This document shows, one piece after another, positions 41,878 to 51,159 of a stretch of 64,000 nt of DNA. Positions within the stretch are counted from its first letter, which is position 1; every line of letters starts with the position of its first letter. A program made the translations under genes and the position numbers. The notes under the pieces are model-generated. The model did no database searches. It was given only the letters and a program-made list of their open reading frames with translations, and was not told where the DNA came from. This DNA is from Salinarimonas rosea DSM 21201. Its GTDB lineage: Bacteria > Pseudomonadota > Alphaproteobacteria > Rhizobiales > Beijerinckiaceae. The DNA is taken from positions 124,001-188,000 of the forward strand of contig NZ_KE386842.1 in the NCBI RefSeq assembly GCF_000429045.1. Reading direction: 5' to 3'.

Positions 41878-42599
41878 GGCGCGGGCTCCGGGCGCAGCCG
41901 CTCGACGACGAGCCGGAAGGGGAAGCGCCGGCGGATCGCGACCACGTCGGCGAGCCCCGCCGCGGCGGCGTAGCGCCGCCAGTCCGCCTCCACGAAGCCG
42001 CGGGCGATCGACAAGGGCCCGTCGTGGCGCACGAAGGGATGGCGGCGCAGGACCGTCGCGAGCGCCCGGAAGCCGTGGAAGGCGAGGCGGCTGCGGCGCA
42101 GGTCGACGACGAGGAAGCCGAGCCGGGCGCGCCGCTCCATGCCGGCGAGGAGCGCGGGGATCTCGTCGTCGGCGAGGTGGTGCGCGACGAGCGAGGTGAC
42201 GATCAGGTCGGGCCGCTCGCCCTCGTCGGCGAGCGCGTCCCCCACACGATAGGCGATGGCGTCGGCAGGGTCGCTCGTCGCCCGCGCCGCGTCGATGGCC
42301 GCCGGCGACCGGTCGACGCCTTCGAGCGCGAGGTCGAGCCCGCGGCGGCGGGCGAAGGCGGCGAGCGCACGCAGCGTATCGCCGCCGCCGCAGCCGAGAT
42401 CGCGCACGACGAGCCGCCGCCCCGGCACGAGGCGGGCGGCGCGTGCGACGAGGTCGAGCACCGGCCGGCGCCCCAGCGTCAGCGTGGTGACGCCGGCGAG
42501 ATCGGCGTAGCAGGCGGCGAGCGTCACGGCGTCGACCGCCGGATCGTCCATCAGCTCGGGGCCGGGCGCGCGCCGGGCGGCGTCGAAGCGCGGGCTCAC
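41874..42599 (-). CDS. SAM-dependent methyltransferase of the PKS cassette
   Basis: 241 residues from a GTG overlapping the PKS stop (GTGA). Class I fold: VVRDLGCGGGDTLRALAAFA is motif I, LEGVDRSPAAIDAARA motif II, and DLIVTSLVAHHLADDEIPAL motif IV with the LxxHHL signature of ubiquinone/polyketide O- or C-methyltransferases. It likely methylates the aromatic product of the neighbouring synthase. An ATG at MDDPAVDAVTLAACY is a shorter alternative start. Confidence 0.85.
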   Translation of the reverse strand: MSPRFDAARRAPGPELMDDPAVDAVTLAACYADLAGVTTLTLGRRPVLDLVARAARLVPGRRLVVRDLGCGGGDTLRALAAFARRRGLDLALEGVDRSPAAIDAARATSDPADAIAYRVGDALADEGERPDLIVTSLVAHHLADDEIPALLAGMERRARLGFLVVDLRRSRLAFHGFRALATVLRRHPFVRHDGPLSIARGFVEADWRRYAAAAGLADVVAIRRRFPFRLVVERLRPEPAP

Positions 42600-43696
42600 G
42601 CCGCCCTCGCGAAGCGGAAGGTCTCGGCCACCATGCCCGGCCCGAAGGCCATGCCGATCCCCGGCTCGCCGGGCGGGCCGGGCCGCGCGAGGAGATCGGC
42701 GAGTACGAAGAGCACCGTCGGCGAGGACATGTTGCCGTTCTCGCGCAGCACCGCGCGCGCCGGCGCGAGCGCCGCCTCCGGCAGGTCGAGCCCGGCGGCG
42801 ACGGCGTCGAGCACCGTGCGCCCGCCGGGATGCACGGCCCACAGCCCGATCGCGTCCGCCGGCGTGCCGGCGAGGACGCCGCCCGGATCGTTGCGCATCC
42901 GCTCGCGGGCGAGCGCCTCCTCGATCGCGGCGGGGACGGCGCCGGAGAGATGCATCAGGAAGCCCGTGTCGGCGACGTCCCAGGTGATGCGGTCGGCCGT
43001 CCCGGGGATCGTCACCGCCCGGAAGCTCCCGAGCGCCGCGCCGCGGGGATCGGCGCTGACGAGGGCCGCCGCCGCGCCGTCGGCGAACAGCATGGCCGAG
43101 AGCAGCGTCGCGAGGTCGTCGACGTCCTGCAGGTGGAGCGTGCACAGCTCGACGCACACGACGAGCACCCGCGCGTCCGGCTCGGAGCGCACGATGTGGC
43201 GCGCGGTCTTGAGCGCGTTGACGGCCGCGGCGCAGCCCATGAACCCGAGGACGACGCGCTCGATGCCGGGGTCGAGCCCGAGGCGCTCGACGAGGCGCTG
43301 GTCCACGCCGGGCGCGCAGAAGCCGGTGCAGGAGGCCACGACGAGGTGCGTGATCGCGCCGAGCGGCGTGCGCTCGGCGAGGTCGCGCACGGCCGCCTCC
43401 GCGAGGGCCGGCGCCGCCTCGGCGTAGCGGCGCATGCGCGCGGCGGTGCCCGGGAAGCGGCCGCGGACATAGAAGCCCTCCGCGTCGACGGCGGACCCGC
43501 CGTCGGTCGCCGGGGCGAAGGTGGACCGGCGCCTCTCGATGCCGGACCGCGCGGCCATGCGCCGGAACAGCGCGCGCTCCCGCGGGGCGGACAGCGACGC
43601 CTCGGCGAAGGCGCCGAAGGCGCCGTGGACCTCGTGCGCGGGAGACGCGCGACCGACGGCGTTGACGTGAGCGACGACGGGGGCGACTTGCGGCAA
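42596..43696 (-). CDS. Type III polyketide synthase (chalcone/stilbene synthase family)
   Basis: 366 residues. The catalytic Cys is in HLVVASCTGFCAPGVDQRLV, the His in GLWAVHPGGRTVLDAVAAGL, and the Asn in VLRENGNMSSPTVLFVLADL, completing the C-H-N triad of type III PKSs. The C-terminal GFGPG loop reads MAFGPGMVAETF. The TTG start follows GAGGAGGAG by 6 bases and gives the usual family length. The enzyme condenses malonyl-CoA onto an acyl-CoA starter. It heads a three-gene unit with methyltransferase and flavoprotein, each overlapping the next. Confidence 0.92.
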   Translation of the reverse strand: MPQVAPVVAHVNAVGRASPAHEVHGAFGAFAEASLSAPRERALFRRMAARSGIERRRSTFAPATDGGSAVDAEGFYVRGRFPGTAARMRRYAEAAPALAEAAVRDLAERTPLGAITHLVVASCTGFCAPGVDQRLVERLGLDPGIERVVLGFMGCAAAVNALKTARHIVRSEPDARVLVVCVELCTLHLQDVDDLATLLSAMLFADGAAAALVSADPRGAALGSFRAVTIPGTADRITWDVADTGFLMHLSGAVPAAIEEALARERMRNDPGGVLAGTPADAIGLWAVHPGGRTVLDAVAAGLDLPEAALAPARAVLRENGNMSSPTVLFVLADLLARPGPPGEPGIGMAFGPGMVAETFRFARAA

Positions 43697-43922
43697 GCGG
43701 GCTCCTCCTCGTTCCAAACCGCCGGCGGCGGCGGCGGGCCGACAAGCCGCGAGGCGCCCCGGAGTTCGCGGGACGCCGTCGTCGGGCGATCGTCCACCGG
43801 AGATACGACGCGGTGGACGCGCCGGTTTCGGCGACCCCGCGCGCGCGTGTGCCGCACCCCGGCGCTGACAGGGTGGCGCCGGTCGGCTATGAGCGGGCAT
43901 CCTCGAGCCGGAGCCCGCGCCC

Positions 43923-44324
43923 GTGAAGATCCTCCTCGTCGTCGCCGTCGCCCTCGTCGACCCGGACGGGCGCGTGCTGATCGCCCAGCGGCCGGAGGGC
44001 AAGGCGCTGGCGGGGCTGTGGGAGTTCCCCGGCGGCAAGCTCGAGCCCGGCGAGCGGCCGGAGGCGGCGCTGATCCGCGAGCTCGAGGAGGAGCTCGGCA
44101 TCGTCACGCAGGAGGCCTGCCTCGCCCCTCTCACCTTCGCGAGCCACGCCTACGAGGACTTCCACCTGCTGATGCCGCTCTACATCTGCCGGCGCTGGCA
44201 GGGCTTCGCGCAGGCGCGCGAGCACGCCGCGCTGAAGTGGGTCGCGCCGCGCCGCCTGCGCGACTACCCGATGCCGCCCGCGGACGAGCCTCTGGTCGCG
44301 ACCCTGATCGACACGCTCGGCTGA
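43923..44324 (+). CDS. mutT: MutT-type NUDIX hydrolase (8-oxo-dGTP diphosphatase-like)
   Basis: 133 residues from a GTG. The Nudix box is complete: GGKLEPGERPEAALIRELEE followed by ELGI (G-x5-E-x7-REUxEExGU). LIAQRPEGKALAGLWEFPGG precedes it as in MutT, and LKWVAPRRLRDYPMPPAD at the end matches the MutT C-terminus. It sanitises oxidised dGTP. It is divergent from the PKS cassette with 226 bases between. Confidence 0.92.
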   Translation: MKILLVVAVALVDPDGRVLIAQRPEGKALAGLWEFPGGKLEPGERPEAALIRELEEELGIVTQEACLAPLTFASHAYEDFHLLMPLYICRRWQGFAQAREHAALKWVAPRRLRDYPMPPADEPLVATLIDTLG

Positions 44325-44596
44325 GGTGCGGCGGGTCGAGGATCCGTCGGCTCGCCGCTCGCGGGGAGCGCGTCGAGGACGAAACCTGTTCTGCGACAGT
44401 GCAACGGGCTGCCTATTCCACGCAAATCTGTTGTTCAAAGATCCCGTGCGCCGAAGGCGTTCGAGCGCGCGCCTCTAGTCTGCACTTCGACACGAATTCT
44501 CTCGTCCTTTAATGGATGCGAAACCGTACGGCGCCTAGCGTGCGCGTGTTCCCCATCCGAGCGCCCGCCCCCGGGGCCGCCTGCGGAGCGTTCTGC

Positions 44597-46993
44597 ATGC
44601 CTTCCATTCGTCGCACGAGCCTCCTCTTCACCGGTGCGGTCGCCGCCGCCGTCGTCGTCGCCGCAGCGCTGACCGTCACCACCGAGCTGCGCCGGCTCTC
44701 CACCTCGATCGAGGTGGGCGACGCCGTCACCGCGCTCTCGTACCTCAACAAGGCGACGATCGAGATCTCGCTCGAGCGTTCCCTCTCGCAGGTGGGCCTC
44801 GCCCTGCCCGACGCCTTCCCGCCGCGCTTCCGGGCCATGCTCGACGGGCAGCGGGCGAAGTCCGACACGCTCTTCGCCGCGCTCGAGGACCACCTCGCCG
44901 AGGTCGCGCTGCCCGGCGAGCCGGAGCTGGCCGCGGGCCTCGCCCGGCACCGCGCGGCGCTCGCCGAGATCCGCGCCGTCATCGACCCGGCGCTCGCCGT
45001 GCCGGCGGCCCGGCGCCAGCGCGCCGACGCGGGCACGATCGACCGGCTCAAGCAGACGATCGCGGCCATCAACGGGCTCGGCGACGTCGTGCGCCCCGCG
45101 GCGAACGAGACGCCGGCCGCGATCGCCGCGCACGATCTGCTGATGCAGCGCGCCTGGATCATCCGCGAGTACGGCGGGCGCGAGCGCACCTATTTCGCCA
45201 TCGCCACCGCGCTCGGCACGCCGATCGCCACCGAGAACCTGCCCGAGATGCACGAATCGCACGGGCGCGTCCTGCAGTCCTGGGGCCTCACCCGCAGCCT
45301 CGCCTCCCGCGCCACCCTCGACCCGGCGGTGGCGCAGGCGCTGGAGACGATGGGCGGGACCTATTTCGAGCAGTACGAGGCCCTGCGCCGGGCGCTCTAC
45401 GCCGGCGCGGCCACGGCCGCCTACCCGGTCGACTTCGAGACCTATTTCGCGCGCTCGACCCAGGCGCTCGACACCGCGGTCGCGGTCGTCGTCGCCGCCG
45501 GCGACGCCAACATCGCCCTCGCGGCGGAGATGCGCGCGACGGCGCGCACGAAGCTCCTCGCCATCGCGGCGCTGGCGCTCGCCGGGCTCCTCGCGGCGGG
45601 GCTCGCGGTGCGCTATTTCCAGGTCTCGGTCGCCGGCCGCATCGTGCGCGCCACCCAGGCGATGACCGCGCTCGCCGGCGGGGCGACGGCGGTCGACCTC
45701 GCGCCGCTCGCCGGGCGCGACGAGGTCGCCGACATGGGTCGCGCGCTCGCCGTCTTCCGCGACAACGCGCTCGCCCGGGCCCGGCTCGAGTCGCAGGCCC
45801 AGGCGGATCGCGAGAAGGAGCTCGCGCGCCAGGACCGGATCGAGGGGCTGGTCCAACGCTTCCGGGACACCGCCGCGCGGGTCGAGAGCGCGCTCGCCGC
45901 CGAGACCGGCGAGATGGGCGAGACCTCCGCGCGCCTCACCCTGGCGAGCGCCTCCGCGGCCGACCAGGCGCGGGCCGCCGGCGCGGCCTCGGCGCAGGCC
46001 GACGAGAACGTGCGCGCGGTCGGCGCCTCGAGCGAGGCGCTCGCGGGCTCGATCCGCGAGATCGCCGGTCAGGCGCGCGCCACGAGCGAGCGCGTCGCCC
46101 ACGCCCGGGCCATCGCCGAGCGCGCCACCGCGACCGTCGGTGCCCTCGCGCGCGGGGCGGAGACGATCGGCGAGGTCGTGGCGCTGATCCGCGACGTGGC
46201 GGAGCAGACGAACCTGCTCGCGCTCAACGCCACGATCGAGGCGGCGCGTGCGGGCGAGGCCGGGCGCGGCTTCGCCGTCGTCGCCGCGGAGGTGAAGACG
46301 CTCGCCGAGCAGACCGCCCGCGCGACCGAGGAGATCGCGGGCCAGATCGCCGGCATCCAGGGGGCGACGGGCGAGGCGGTCGGCTCGATCGACACGATCG
46401 CCGGCACGATCGGCGAGATCGCGGCCCTGGCCGAGGCGCTCGCCGGCGCGGTCGCCGTGCAGGACGGCTCGACCCGCGACATCGCCCGGTCGATCGGCCG
46501 GGCGGCGGAGGGCTCCGCCGGCGTCGCCGGGAGCCTCGACGTCGCCACCCACGCGATCGAGGACGCCCGCTCCGAGGCCGACCGGGTGCGCGCGGTCTCC
46601 GCCCGTGTCGCCGAGGTCGCCGACGAGATGTCGCGGGCCGTCGAGGAGTTCGTCGGCGGCGTGGCGGAAGACGTCGCCGACCGGCGTGCGGAGACGCGCG
46701 TGCCGGCGCGCGACGGCGTCGCGCTCGTCGTCGACGGCCGCGACATCGCGGCGAGCCTCGTCGACGTCTGCCGCTCGGGGCTCAAGGTCACGATCGGTGG
46801 GGCGACCGTGCGCGGGCGCGCGCTCGAGCCCGGCGCGCCCGTGACCGTCGTCTGGGACGACGGCACCCGCATCGACGGCGAGCTCGCCTGGGCGTCGCGC
46901 TCGCATGCGGGCGTGCGGGCCTTCGCCGACATGAGCGCCGTCGTCGCGCGCTACGAGCTGCAGGCGGCGCGGGCGATCGCCGCCGCGGCGTGA
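44597..46993 (+). CDS. Methyl-accepting chemotaxis protein with C-terminal PilZ domain
   Basis: 798 residues. TM1 (~10-30), a periplasmic sensor of about 290 residues, TM2 ([20 protein letters not shown] near 325) and HAMP ([20 protein letters not shown]). The signalling hairpin carries the MCP core [20 protein letters not shown] and [20 protein letters not shown]. The last ~110 residues form a PilZ domain: RRAETR supplies R-x3-R and DVCRSG the D-x-S/C-x2-G motif, a likely c-di-GMP site. Start 44597 follows CGGAGCG; an earlier in-frame ATG at 44516 lacks a good site. No che genes are adjacent. Confidence 0.92.
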   Translation: MPSIRRTSLLFTGAVAAAVVVAAALTVTTELRRLSTSIEVGDAVTALSYLNKATIEISLERSLSQVGLALPDAFPPRFRAMLDGQRAKSDTLFAALEDHLAEVALPGEPELAAGLARHRAALAEIRAVIDPALAVPAARRQRADAGTIDRLKQTIAAINGLGDVVRPAANETPAAIAAHDLLMQRAWIIREYGGRERTYFAIATALGTPIATENLPEMHESHGRVLQSWGLTRSLASRATLDPAVAQALETMGGTYFEQYEALRRALYAGAATAAYPVDFETYFARSTQALDTAVAVVVAAGDANIALAAEMRATARTKLLAIAALALAGLLAAGLAVRYFQVSVAGRIVRATQAMTALAGGATAVDLAPLAGRDEVADMGRALAVFRDNALARARLESQAQADREKELARQDRIEGLVQRFRDTAARVESALAAETGEMGETSARLTLASASAADQARAAGAASAQADENVRAVGASSEALAGSIREIAGQARATSERVAHARAIAERATATVGALARGAETIGEVVALIRDVAEQTNLLALNATIEAARAGEAGRGFAVVAAEVKTLAEQTARATEEIAGQIAGIQGATGEAVGSIDTIAGTIGEIAALAEALAGAVAVQDGSTRDIARSIGRAAEGSAGVAGSLDVATHAIEDARSEADRVRAVSARVAEVADEMSRAVEEFVGGVAEDVADRRAETRVPARDGVALVVDGRDIAASLVDVCRSGLKVTIGGATVRGRALEPGAPVTVVWDDGTRIDGELAWASRSHAGVRAFADMSAVVARYELQAARAIAAAA

Positions 46994-47115
46994 TCCCGCA
47001 CGGCAGATTCGCGTCGCCTCATCCTTTTCGCGGGGTGGCGCCCGGCGCGCGGGGGGCTCAAGATCGCCCGAGCCCATCACCTCGACCCATCGACGAGCCC
47101 GCCGAGAGAGCCGGT

Positions 47116-47997
47116 ATGACCCCGATCCGCCCCCGCCGCAGCGCCCTCTACATGCCGGGCTCGAACGCCCGCGCGCTGGAGAAGGCGAAGAGCCTCGACA
47201 CCGACGTGCTGCTCCTCGACCTCGAGGATTCGGTCGCACCCGACGCCAAGGAGGCGGCGCGCGGACGGGTCTACGAGGCGGTCCATGGCGGCGGCTTCGG
47301 CCATCGCGAGGTCGTCGTGCGCATCAACGCCCTCGACACGCCCTGGGGCGAGGAGGACCTGAAGGCCGCGGCCGCCTGCCGCCCCGCCGCCGTGCTGGTG
47401 CCGAAGGTCTCCGCGCCCGAGGATCTCGGCCGCGTCGGCGCCCGGCTCGACGCGCTCGGCGCACCGCACACGACGCGCATCTGGGCGATGATCGAGACGC
47501 CCGCCGCGATCCTGCACGTCGCCCAGATCGCGGCCGCGGCGCGCGATCCGCTCAACCGGCTCGCCTGCCTCGTCATGGGCACGAACGATCTCGCCAAGGA
47601 GACCCGCGCGCGTCTCCTGCCCGGGCGCGCGGCGATGCTGCCCTGGCTGATGCAGGCGCTCGCCGCCGCCCGCGCCGAGGGGCTCGACATTCTCGACGGC
47701 GTCTTCAACGGCCTCGACGACGCGGACGGCTTCGAGGCCGAATGCGCCCAGGGCCGCGACATGGGCTTCGACGGCAAGACGCTGATCCACCCGAAGCAGC
47801 TCGAGCCGGCGAACCGCCTGTTCGCCCCGGACGCCGAGGAGGTCGCCCGGGCCCGCGCCGTCATCGCCGCCTTCGAGGCGCCGGAGAACGCCGGGCGCGG
47901 CGCCATCGCGCTCGACGGGCGCATGGTCGAGCGCCTCCACGCCGAGATGGCGCGGCGCACCGTGGCGCTCGCCGACGCCATCGCCGCACGGGGCTGA
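47116..47997 (+). CDS. HpcH/HpaI aldolase / CitE-like CoA ester lyase
   Basis: 293 residues. RRSALYMPGSNARALEKAKS, DVLLLDLEDSVAPDAKEAAR, VRINALDTPWGEEDL, MIETPAAILHVAQIA and GFDGKTLIHPKQLEPANRLF are the conserved blocks of citrate lyase beta/L-malyl-CoA lyase proteins, with the metal-binding Glu in IET and Asp later. It probably cleaves or hydrolyses a (methyl)malyl-CoA ester in C2/dicarboxylate metabolism. The ATG at 47116 is preferred; upstream frame residues are non-protein-like. Confidence 0.88.
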   Translation: MTPIRPRRSALYMPGSNARALEKAKSLDTDVLLLDLEDSVAPDAKEAARGRVYEAVHGGGFGHREVVVRINALDTPWGEEDLKAAAACRPAAVLVPKVSAPEDLGRVGARLDALGAPHTTRIWAMIETPAAILHVAQIAAAARDPLNRLACLVMGTNDLAKETRARLLPGRAAMLPWLMQALAAARAEGLDILDGVFNGLDDADGFEAECAQGRDMGFDGKTLIHPKQLEPANRLFAPDAEEVARARAVIAAFEAPENAGRGAIALDGRMVERLHAEMARRTVALADAIAARG

Positions 47998-48096
47998 GGC
48001 CCGCCCGCGCGCGCCCGTCGAATCCGGCCCCCGCCCTTCCATCGCGCCGCGCGGTCGCATAGATAGGAGGGGCGAGAGCCGGGAGATGAGCGCCGC

Positions 48097-49521
48097 GTGA
48101 AGAAGGTCTACGTCAAGTCCTACGGCTGCCAGATGAACGTCTACGACGCCGAGCGCATGACCGACGTGCTCGCGCCGGAGGGCTATGCCCAGACGGACGT
48201 GCCGGAGGAGGCGGATCTCGTCGTCCTCAACACCTGCCACATCCGCGAGAAGGCGGCCGAGAAGGTCTATTCCGAGCTCGGCCGGGTGCGCCGCATGAAG
48301 CAGGAGCGCGCGGCGGCGGGGCGCGAGACGACGGTCGTCGTCGCCGGCTGCGTCGCCCAGGCCGAGGGCGCGGAGATCCTGAAGCGCGCGCAGGTCGTCG
48401 ACGCGGTGGTCGGCCCGCAGAGCTACCAGCGCCTGCCGGAGATCCTGCGCGCGGCCGAGCGCCGGCGCGTGGTCGACACCGAGTTCCCGGTCGAGGACAA
48501 GTTCGACGCCCTGCCCGCGCTCGACGCGAGGCGCGTACGCGCCCGCGGGGTCACCGCCTTCCTCACCGTGCAGGAGGGCTGCGACAAGTTCTGCGCCTTC
48601 TGCGTCGTGCCCTACACCCGCGGCGCGGAGGTCTCGCGCCCGGTGGCGAAGGTGCTCGCCGAGGCGCGCGCGCTCGCCGAGGCGGGCGTGCGCGAGATCA
48701 CCGTCATCGGCCAGAACGTCAACGCCTATCACGGCGACGGGCCGGACGGCCGCACCTGGGGACTGGCGCGGCTCCTGCGGGCGCTCGCCGAGATCGAGGG
48801 CGTGGCCCGGCTGCGCTACACGACGAGCCATCCGCGCGACATGGACGATGCGCTGATCGCGGCTCATCGCGACCTGCCGCAGCTGATGCCCTACCTGCAC
48901 CTGCCGGTCCAGGCGGGCTCGGATCGCGTGCTCGCCGCGATGAACCGCAAGCATACCGCCGACGAGTACCGCCGCATCGTCGACCGCGTCCGCGACGCGC
49001 GGCCGGACATCGCCCTGTCGTCGGACTTCATCGTCGGCTTCCCCGGCGAGACGGACGGCGCCTTCGAGGACACGATGCGCCTCGTCGCGGACGTCGGCTT
49101 CGCCTCCGCCTTCTCGTTCAAGTACTCGCCCCGTCCCGGCACGCCGGCGGCGGACGCGGCGGAGCAGGTTCCGGAGCCCGTCAAGTCCGAGCGGCTGGCG
49201 CGCCTGCAGGCGCTGCTCGAGGCGCAGCGGCAGGCCTTCAACCACGCGACCGTCGGCCGGGTCGCCGAGGTGCTCGTCGAGAAGCCGGGGCGCCATCCCG
49301 GCCAGCTCGCCGGCAAGTCGCCCTGGCTCCAGGCGGTCGTGATCGAGGAGGCGCGGCTCGCGCCGGGGGACATCGTGCCGGTGCGCATCACCCGCGCGGG
49401 ATCGAACAGCCTGTTCGGGGTCCCGTCCGCCGCCCCGTTCGACGCGACGAACGCGTCCGCCGCGCCGCCATCCGTTCCAAAGAACGTGTTCGCAGGAGAA
49501 GCCGCCCTTGCCGTCGACTGA
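48097..49521 (+). CDS. miaB: tRNA-2-methylthio-N6-dimethylallyladenosine synthase MiaB
   Basis: 474 residues from a GTG. The N-terminal UPF0004 domain carries three cluster Cys: [32 protein letters not shown] and [12 protein letters not shown]. The radical-SAM motif is [20 protein letters not shown] (C-x3-C-x2-C). A TRAM domain lies at about residues 385-450. It methylthiolates i6A37 of UNN-decoding tRNAs. It heads the phoH-ybeY-corC-lnt run. A four-codon frame ATGAGCGCCGCGTGA at 48086-48100 ends across the GTG start. Confidence 0.96.
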   Translation: MKKVYVKSYGCQMNVYDAERMTDVLAPEGYAQTDVPEEADLVVLNTCHIREKAAEKVYSELGRVRRMKQERAAAGRETTVVVAGCVAQAEGAEILKRAQVVDAVVGPQSYQRLPEILRAAERRRVVDTEFPVEDKFDALPALDARRVRARGVTAFLTVQEGCDKFCAFCVVPYTRGAEVSRPVAKVLAEARALAEAGVREITVIGQNVNAYHGDGPDGRTWGLARLLRALAEIEGVARLRYTTSHPRDMDDALIAAHRDLPQLMPYLHLPVQAGSDRVLAAMNRKHTADEYRRIVDRVRDARPDIALSSDFIVGFPGETDGAFEDTMRLVADVGFASAFSFKYSPRPGTPAADAAEQVPEPVKSERLARLQALLEAQRQAFNHATVGRVAEVLVEKPGRHPGQLAGKSPWLQAVVIEEARLAPGDIVPVRITRAGSNSLFGVPSAAPFDATNASAAPPSVPKNVFAGEAALAVD

Positions 49522-50635
49522 CCGCCCCCGCGGCGACGCGACGACCCGGAGGGCCGCGGGCCACCCGGGCGTGGAGGAGATGGCGCAGATCAGCCTCACC
49601 TTCGACGACAACAGGCTCGCGAGCCTCGTCATCGGCCATTACGACCAGAACCTCGCGCATCTGGAGCGCCGGCTCGGCGTGCTCGCCAACGCCAACGGCA
49701 ATTGCGTCGTCCTGCGCGGCACGCCGGAGGCGGCCGAGCAGGCCCGGCGCGTGCTCGAGAGCCTGTACGAGCGGGTGCGCGACGGCGCGCCGCTCACGCC
49801 CGGCGACGTCGACGGCGCGATCCAGGAGAGCGCGATGCAGGGCGTCCTCTTCCCTGCCGGCGACCCCACGGCGGGGGAGCCCGCGACCGCCGGCTTCGAG
49901 GGTGTCGCGACGCGCAGGCGGGGCTTCGTCAAGGCCCGCAACCGCGCGCAGGACGCCTACCTGCGTGCCCTCAAGGCGCACGAGCTCGTCTTCGCCGAGG
50001 GCCCGGCCGGCACCGGCAAGACCTGGCTCGCGGTCGGCTTCGCCGTGTCCCTGCTCGAGCGCGGGGACGTCGACAAGATCATCATCACCCGCCCCGCCGT
50101 CGAGGCCGGCGAGCGTCTCGGCTTCCTGCCGGGCGACATGCGCGAGAAGGTCGACCCGTACCTGCGGCCGATCTACGACGCGCTCTACGACTTCATGGAG
50201 GCCCGCCACGTCGAGCGCGGGCTCACCACCGGCATGATCGAGATCGCGCCCCTCGCCTTCATGCGCGGGCGGACCCTCACCTCCGCCGTGGTGCTGCTCG
50301 ACGAGGCGCAGAACACCACGACCATGCAGATGAAGATGTTCCTCACCCGCCTCGGCGAGGGCTCGCGCATGATCGTCAACGGCGACCCGACCCAGATCGA
50401 CCTGCCCCAGGGCCAGACCTCGGGCCTCGTCGAGGCCTCGCGAATCCTCCAGGAGGTCGAGGGCGTGGGGCGGATCCGCTTCGGCGAGGGGGACGTCGTG
50501 CGCCACGACATGGTGCGGCGGATTGTCGCTGCCTACGACGCCGACTTCCGCTCCCGAGTGGCCGCCCAGGGCTCCGAGGCGACCGCCGGAGGCGATCGTG
50601 GCCGGGGCCGCGGCCGGCCGGAGCCGCGCGCGTGA
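49508..50635 (+). CDS. phoH: PhoH-like ATPase
   Basis: 375 residues if started at the TTG 49508, 14 bases inside miaB, which has AGGAGA 10 bases ahead. An ATG at 49580 ([11 protein letters not shown]) is a shorter choice. Walker A is [20 protein letters not shown], Walker [21 protein letters not shown], and [20 protein letters not shown] is the sensor region. An N-terminal KH-like half precedes it. PhoH (YbeZ) works with YbeY in ribosome maturation and RNA quality control; ybeY follows by GTGA overlap. Confidence 0.94.
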   Translation: MPSTDRPRGDATTRRAAGHPGVEEMAQISLTFDDNRLASLVIGHYDQNLAHLERRLGVLANANGNCVVLRGTPEAAEQARRVLESLYERVRDGAPLTPGDVDGAIQESAMQGVLFPAGDPTAGEPATAGFEGVATRRRGFVKARNRAQDAYLRALKAHELVFAEGPAGTGKTWLAVGFAVSLLERGDVDKIIITRPAVEAGERLGFLPGDMREKVDPYLRPIYDALYDFMEARHVERGLTTGMIEIAPLAFMRGRTLTSAVVLLDEAQNTTTMQMKMFLTRLGEGSRMIVNGDPTQIDLPQGQTSGLVEASRILQEVEGVGRIRFGEGDVVRHDMVRRIVAAYDADFRSRVAAQGSEATAGGDRGRGRGRPEPRA

Positions 50636-51129
50636 GCGCCGTGGACCTCACCCTGGACCTCACCCTCGAGGCCGGCGCCTGGGACACGCTCGGCGACGTC
50701 GAGGGGCTGTGCACCCGTGCCGCGGAGGCGGCCCTCGTGGTCGCCGGGGTGGAGGGCCTGGTGGCGCTGGAGCTGCTCCTCACCGACGATTCCGCCATCC
50801 GGGACATCAACCGGGAGTGGCGGAACCTCGACAAGCCGACGAACGTCCTGTCCTTTCCCGCCGCCCCGGCGCCCGGCTATCCAGGCCCGCGCCCGCTCGG
50901 CGACGTGGTCCTCGCCTTCGAGACCCTCGCCCGGGAGGCGCGGGAGGAAGGCAAGCCGCTCGTCGACCACGCCGCCCACCTCCTGGCGCATGGCGTTCTC
51001 CACTGTCTCGGATATGATCACGACACCGATACCGCCGCCGAGGAGATGGAGGCGCTGGAGACGCGGGCCATGGCGCTCATCGGGATCCCCGATCCCTACT
51101 CCGGGGCGCCCCCTGCCGGGACGCCCTGA
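50632..51129 (+). CDS. ybeY: Endoribonuclease YbeY (rRNA maturation)
   Basis: 165 residues from a GTG overlapping the phoH stop. The zinc site is LAHGVLHCLGYDHDTDT, the H-x3-H-x5-H motif of the UPF0054 family. INREWRNLDKPTNVLSFPAA is the other conserved block with NVLSF. It acts in 16S rRNA 3'-end maturation and ribosome quality control together with PhoH/YbeZ. Confidence 0.96.
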   Translation: MSAVDLTLDLTLEAGAWDTLGDVEGLCTRAAEAALVVAGVEGLVALELLLTDDSAIRDINREWRNLDKPTNVLSFPAAPAPGYPGPRPLGDVVLAFETLAREAREEGKPLVDHAAHLLAHGVLHCLGYDHDTDTAAEEMEALETRAMALIGIPDPYSGAPPAGTP

Positions 51130-51159
51130 CGCCACCCATCCCAGCGCGACGAACGGACG

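Noticed and set aside
44435-47239. Long minus-strand frame opposite the chemoreceptor gene
   Set aside because: Mirror frame of a clear MCP gene, rich in Arg, Gly and Asp with no domain.
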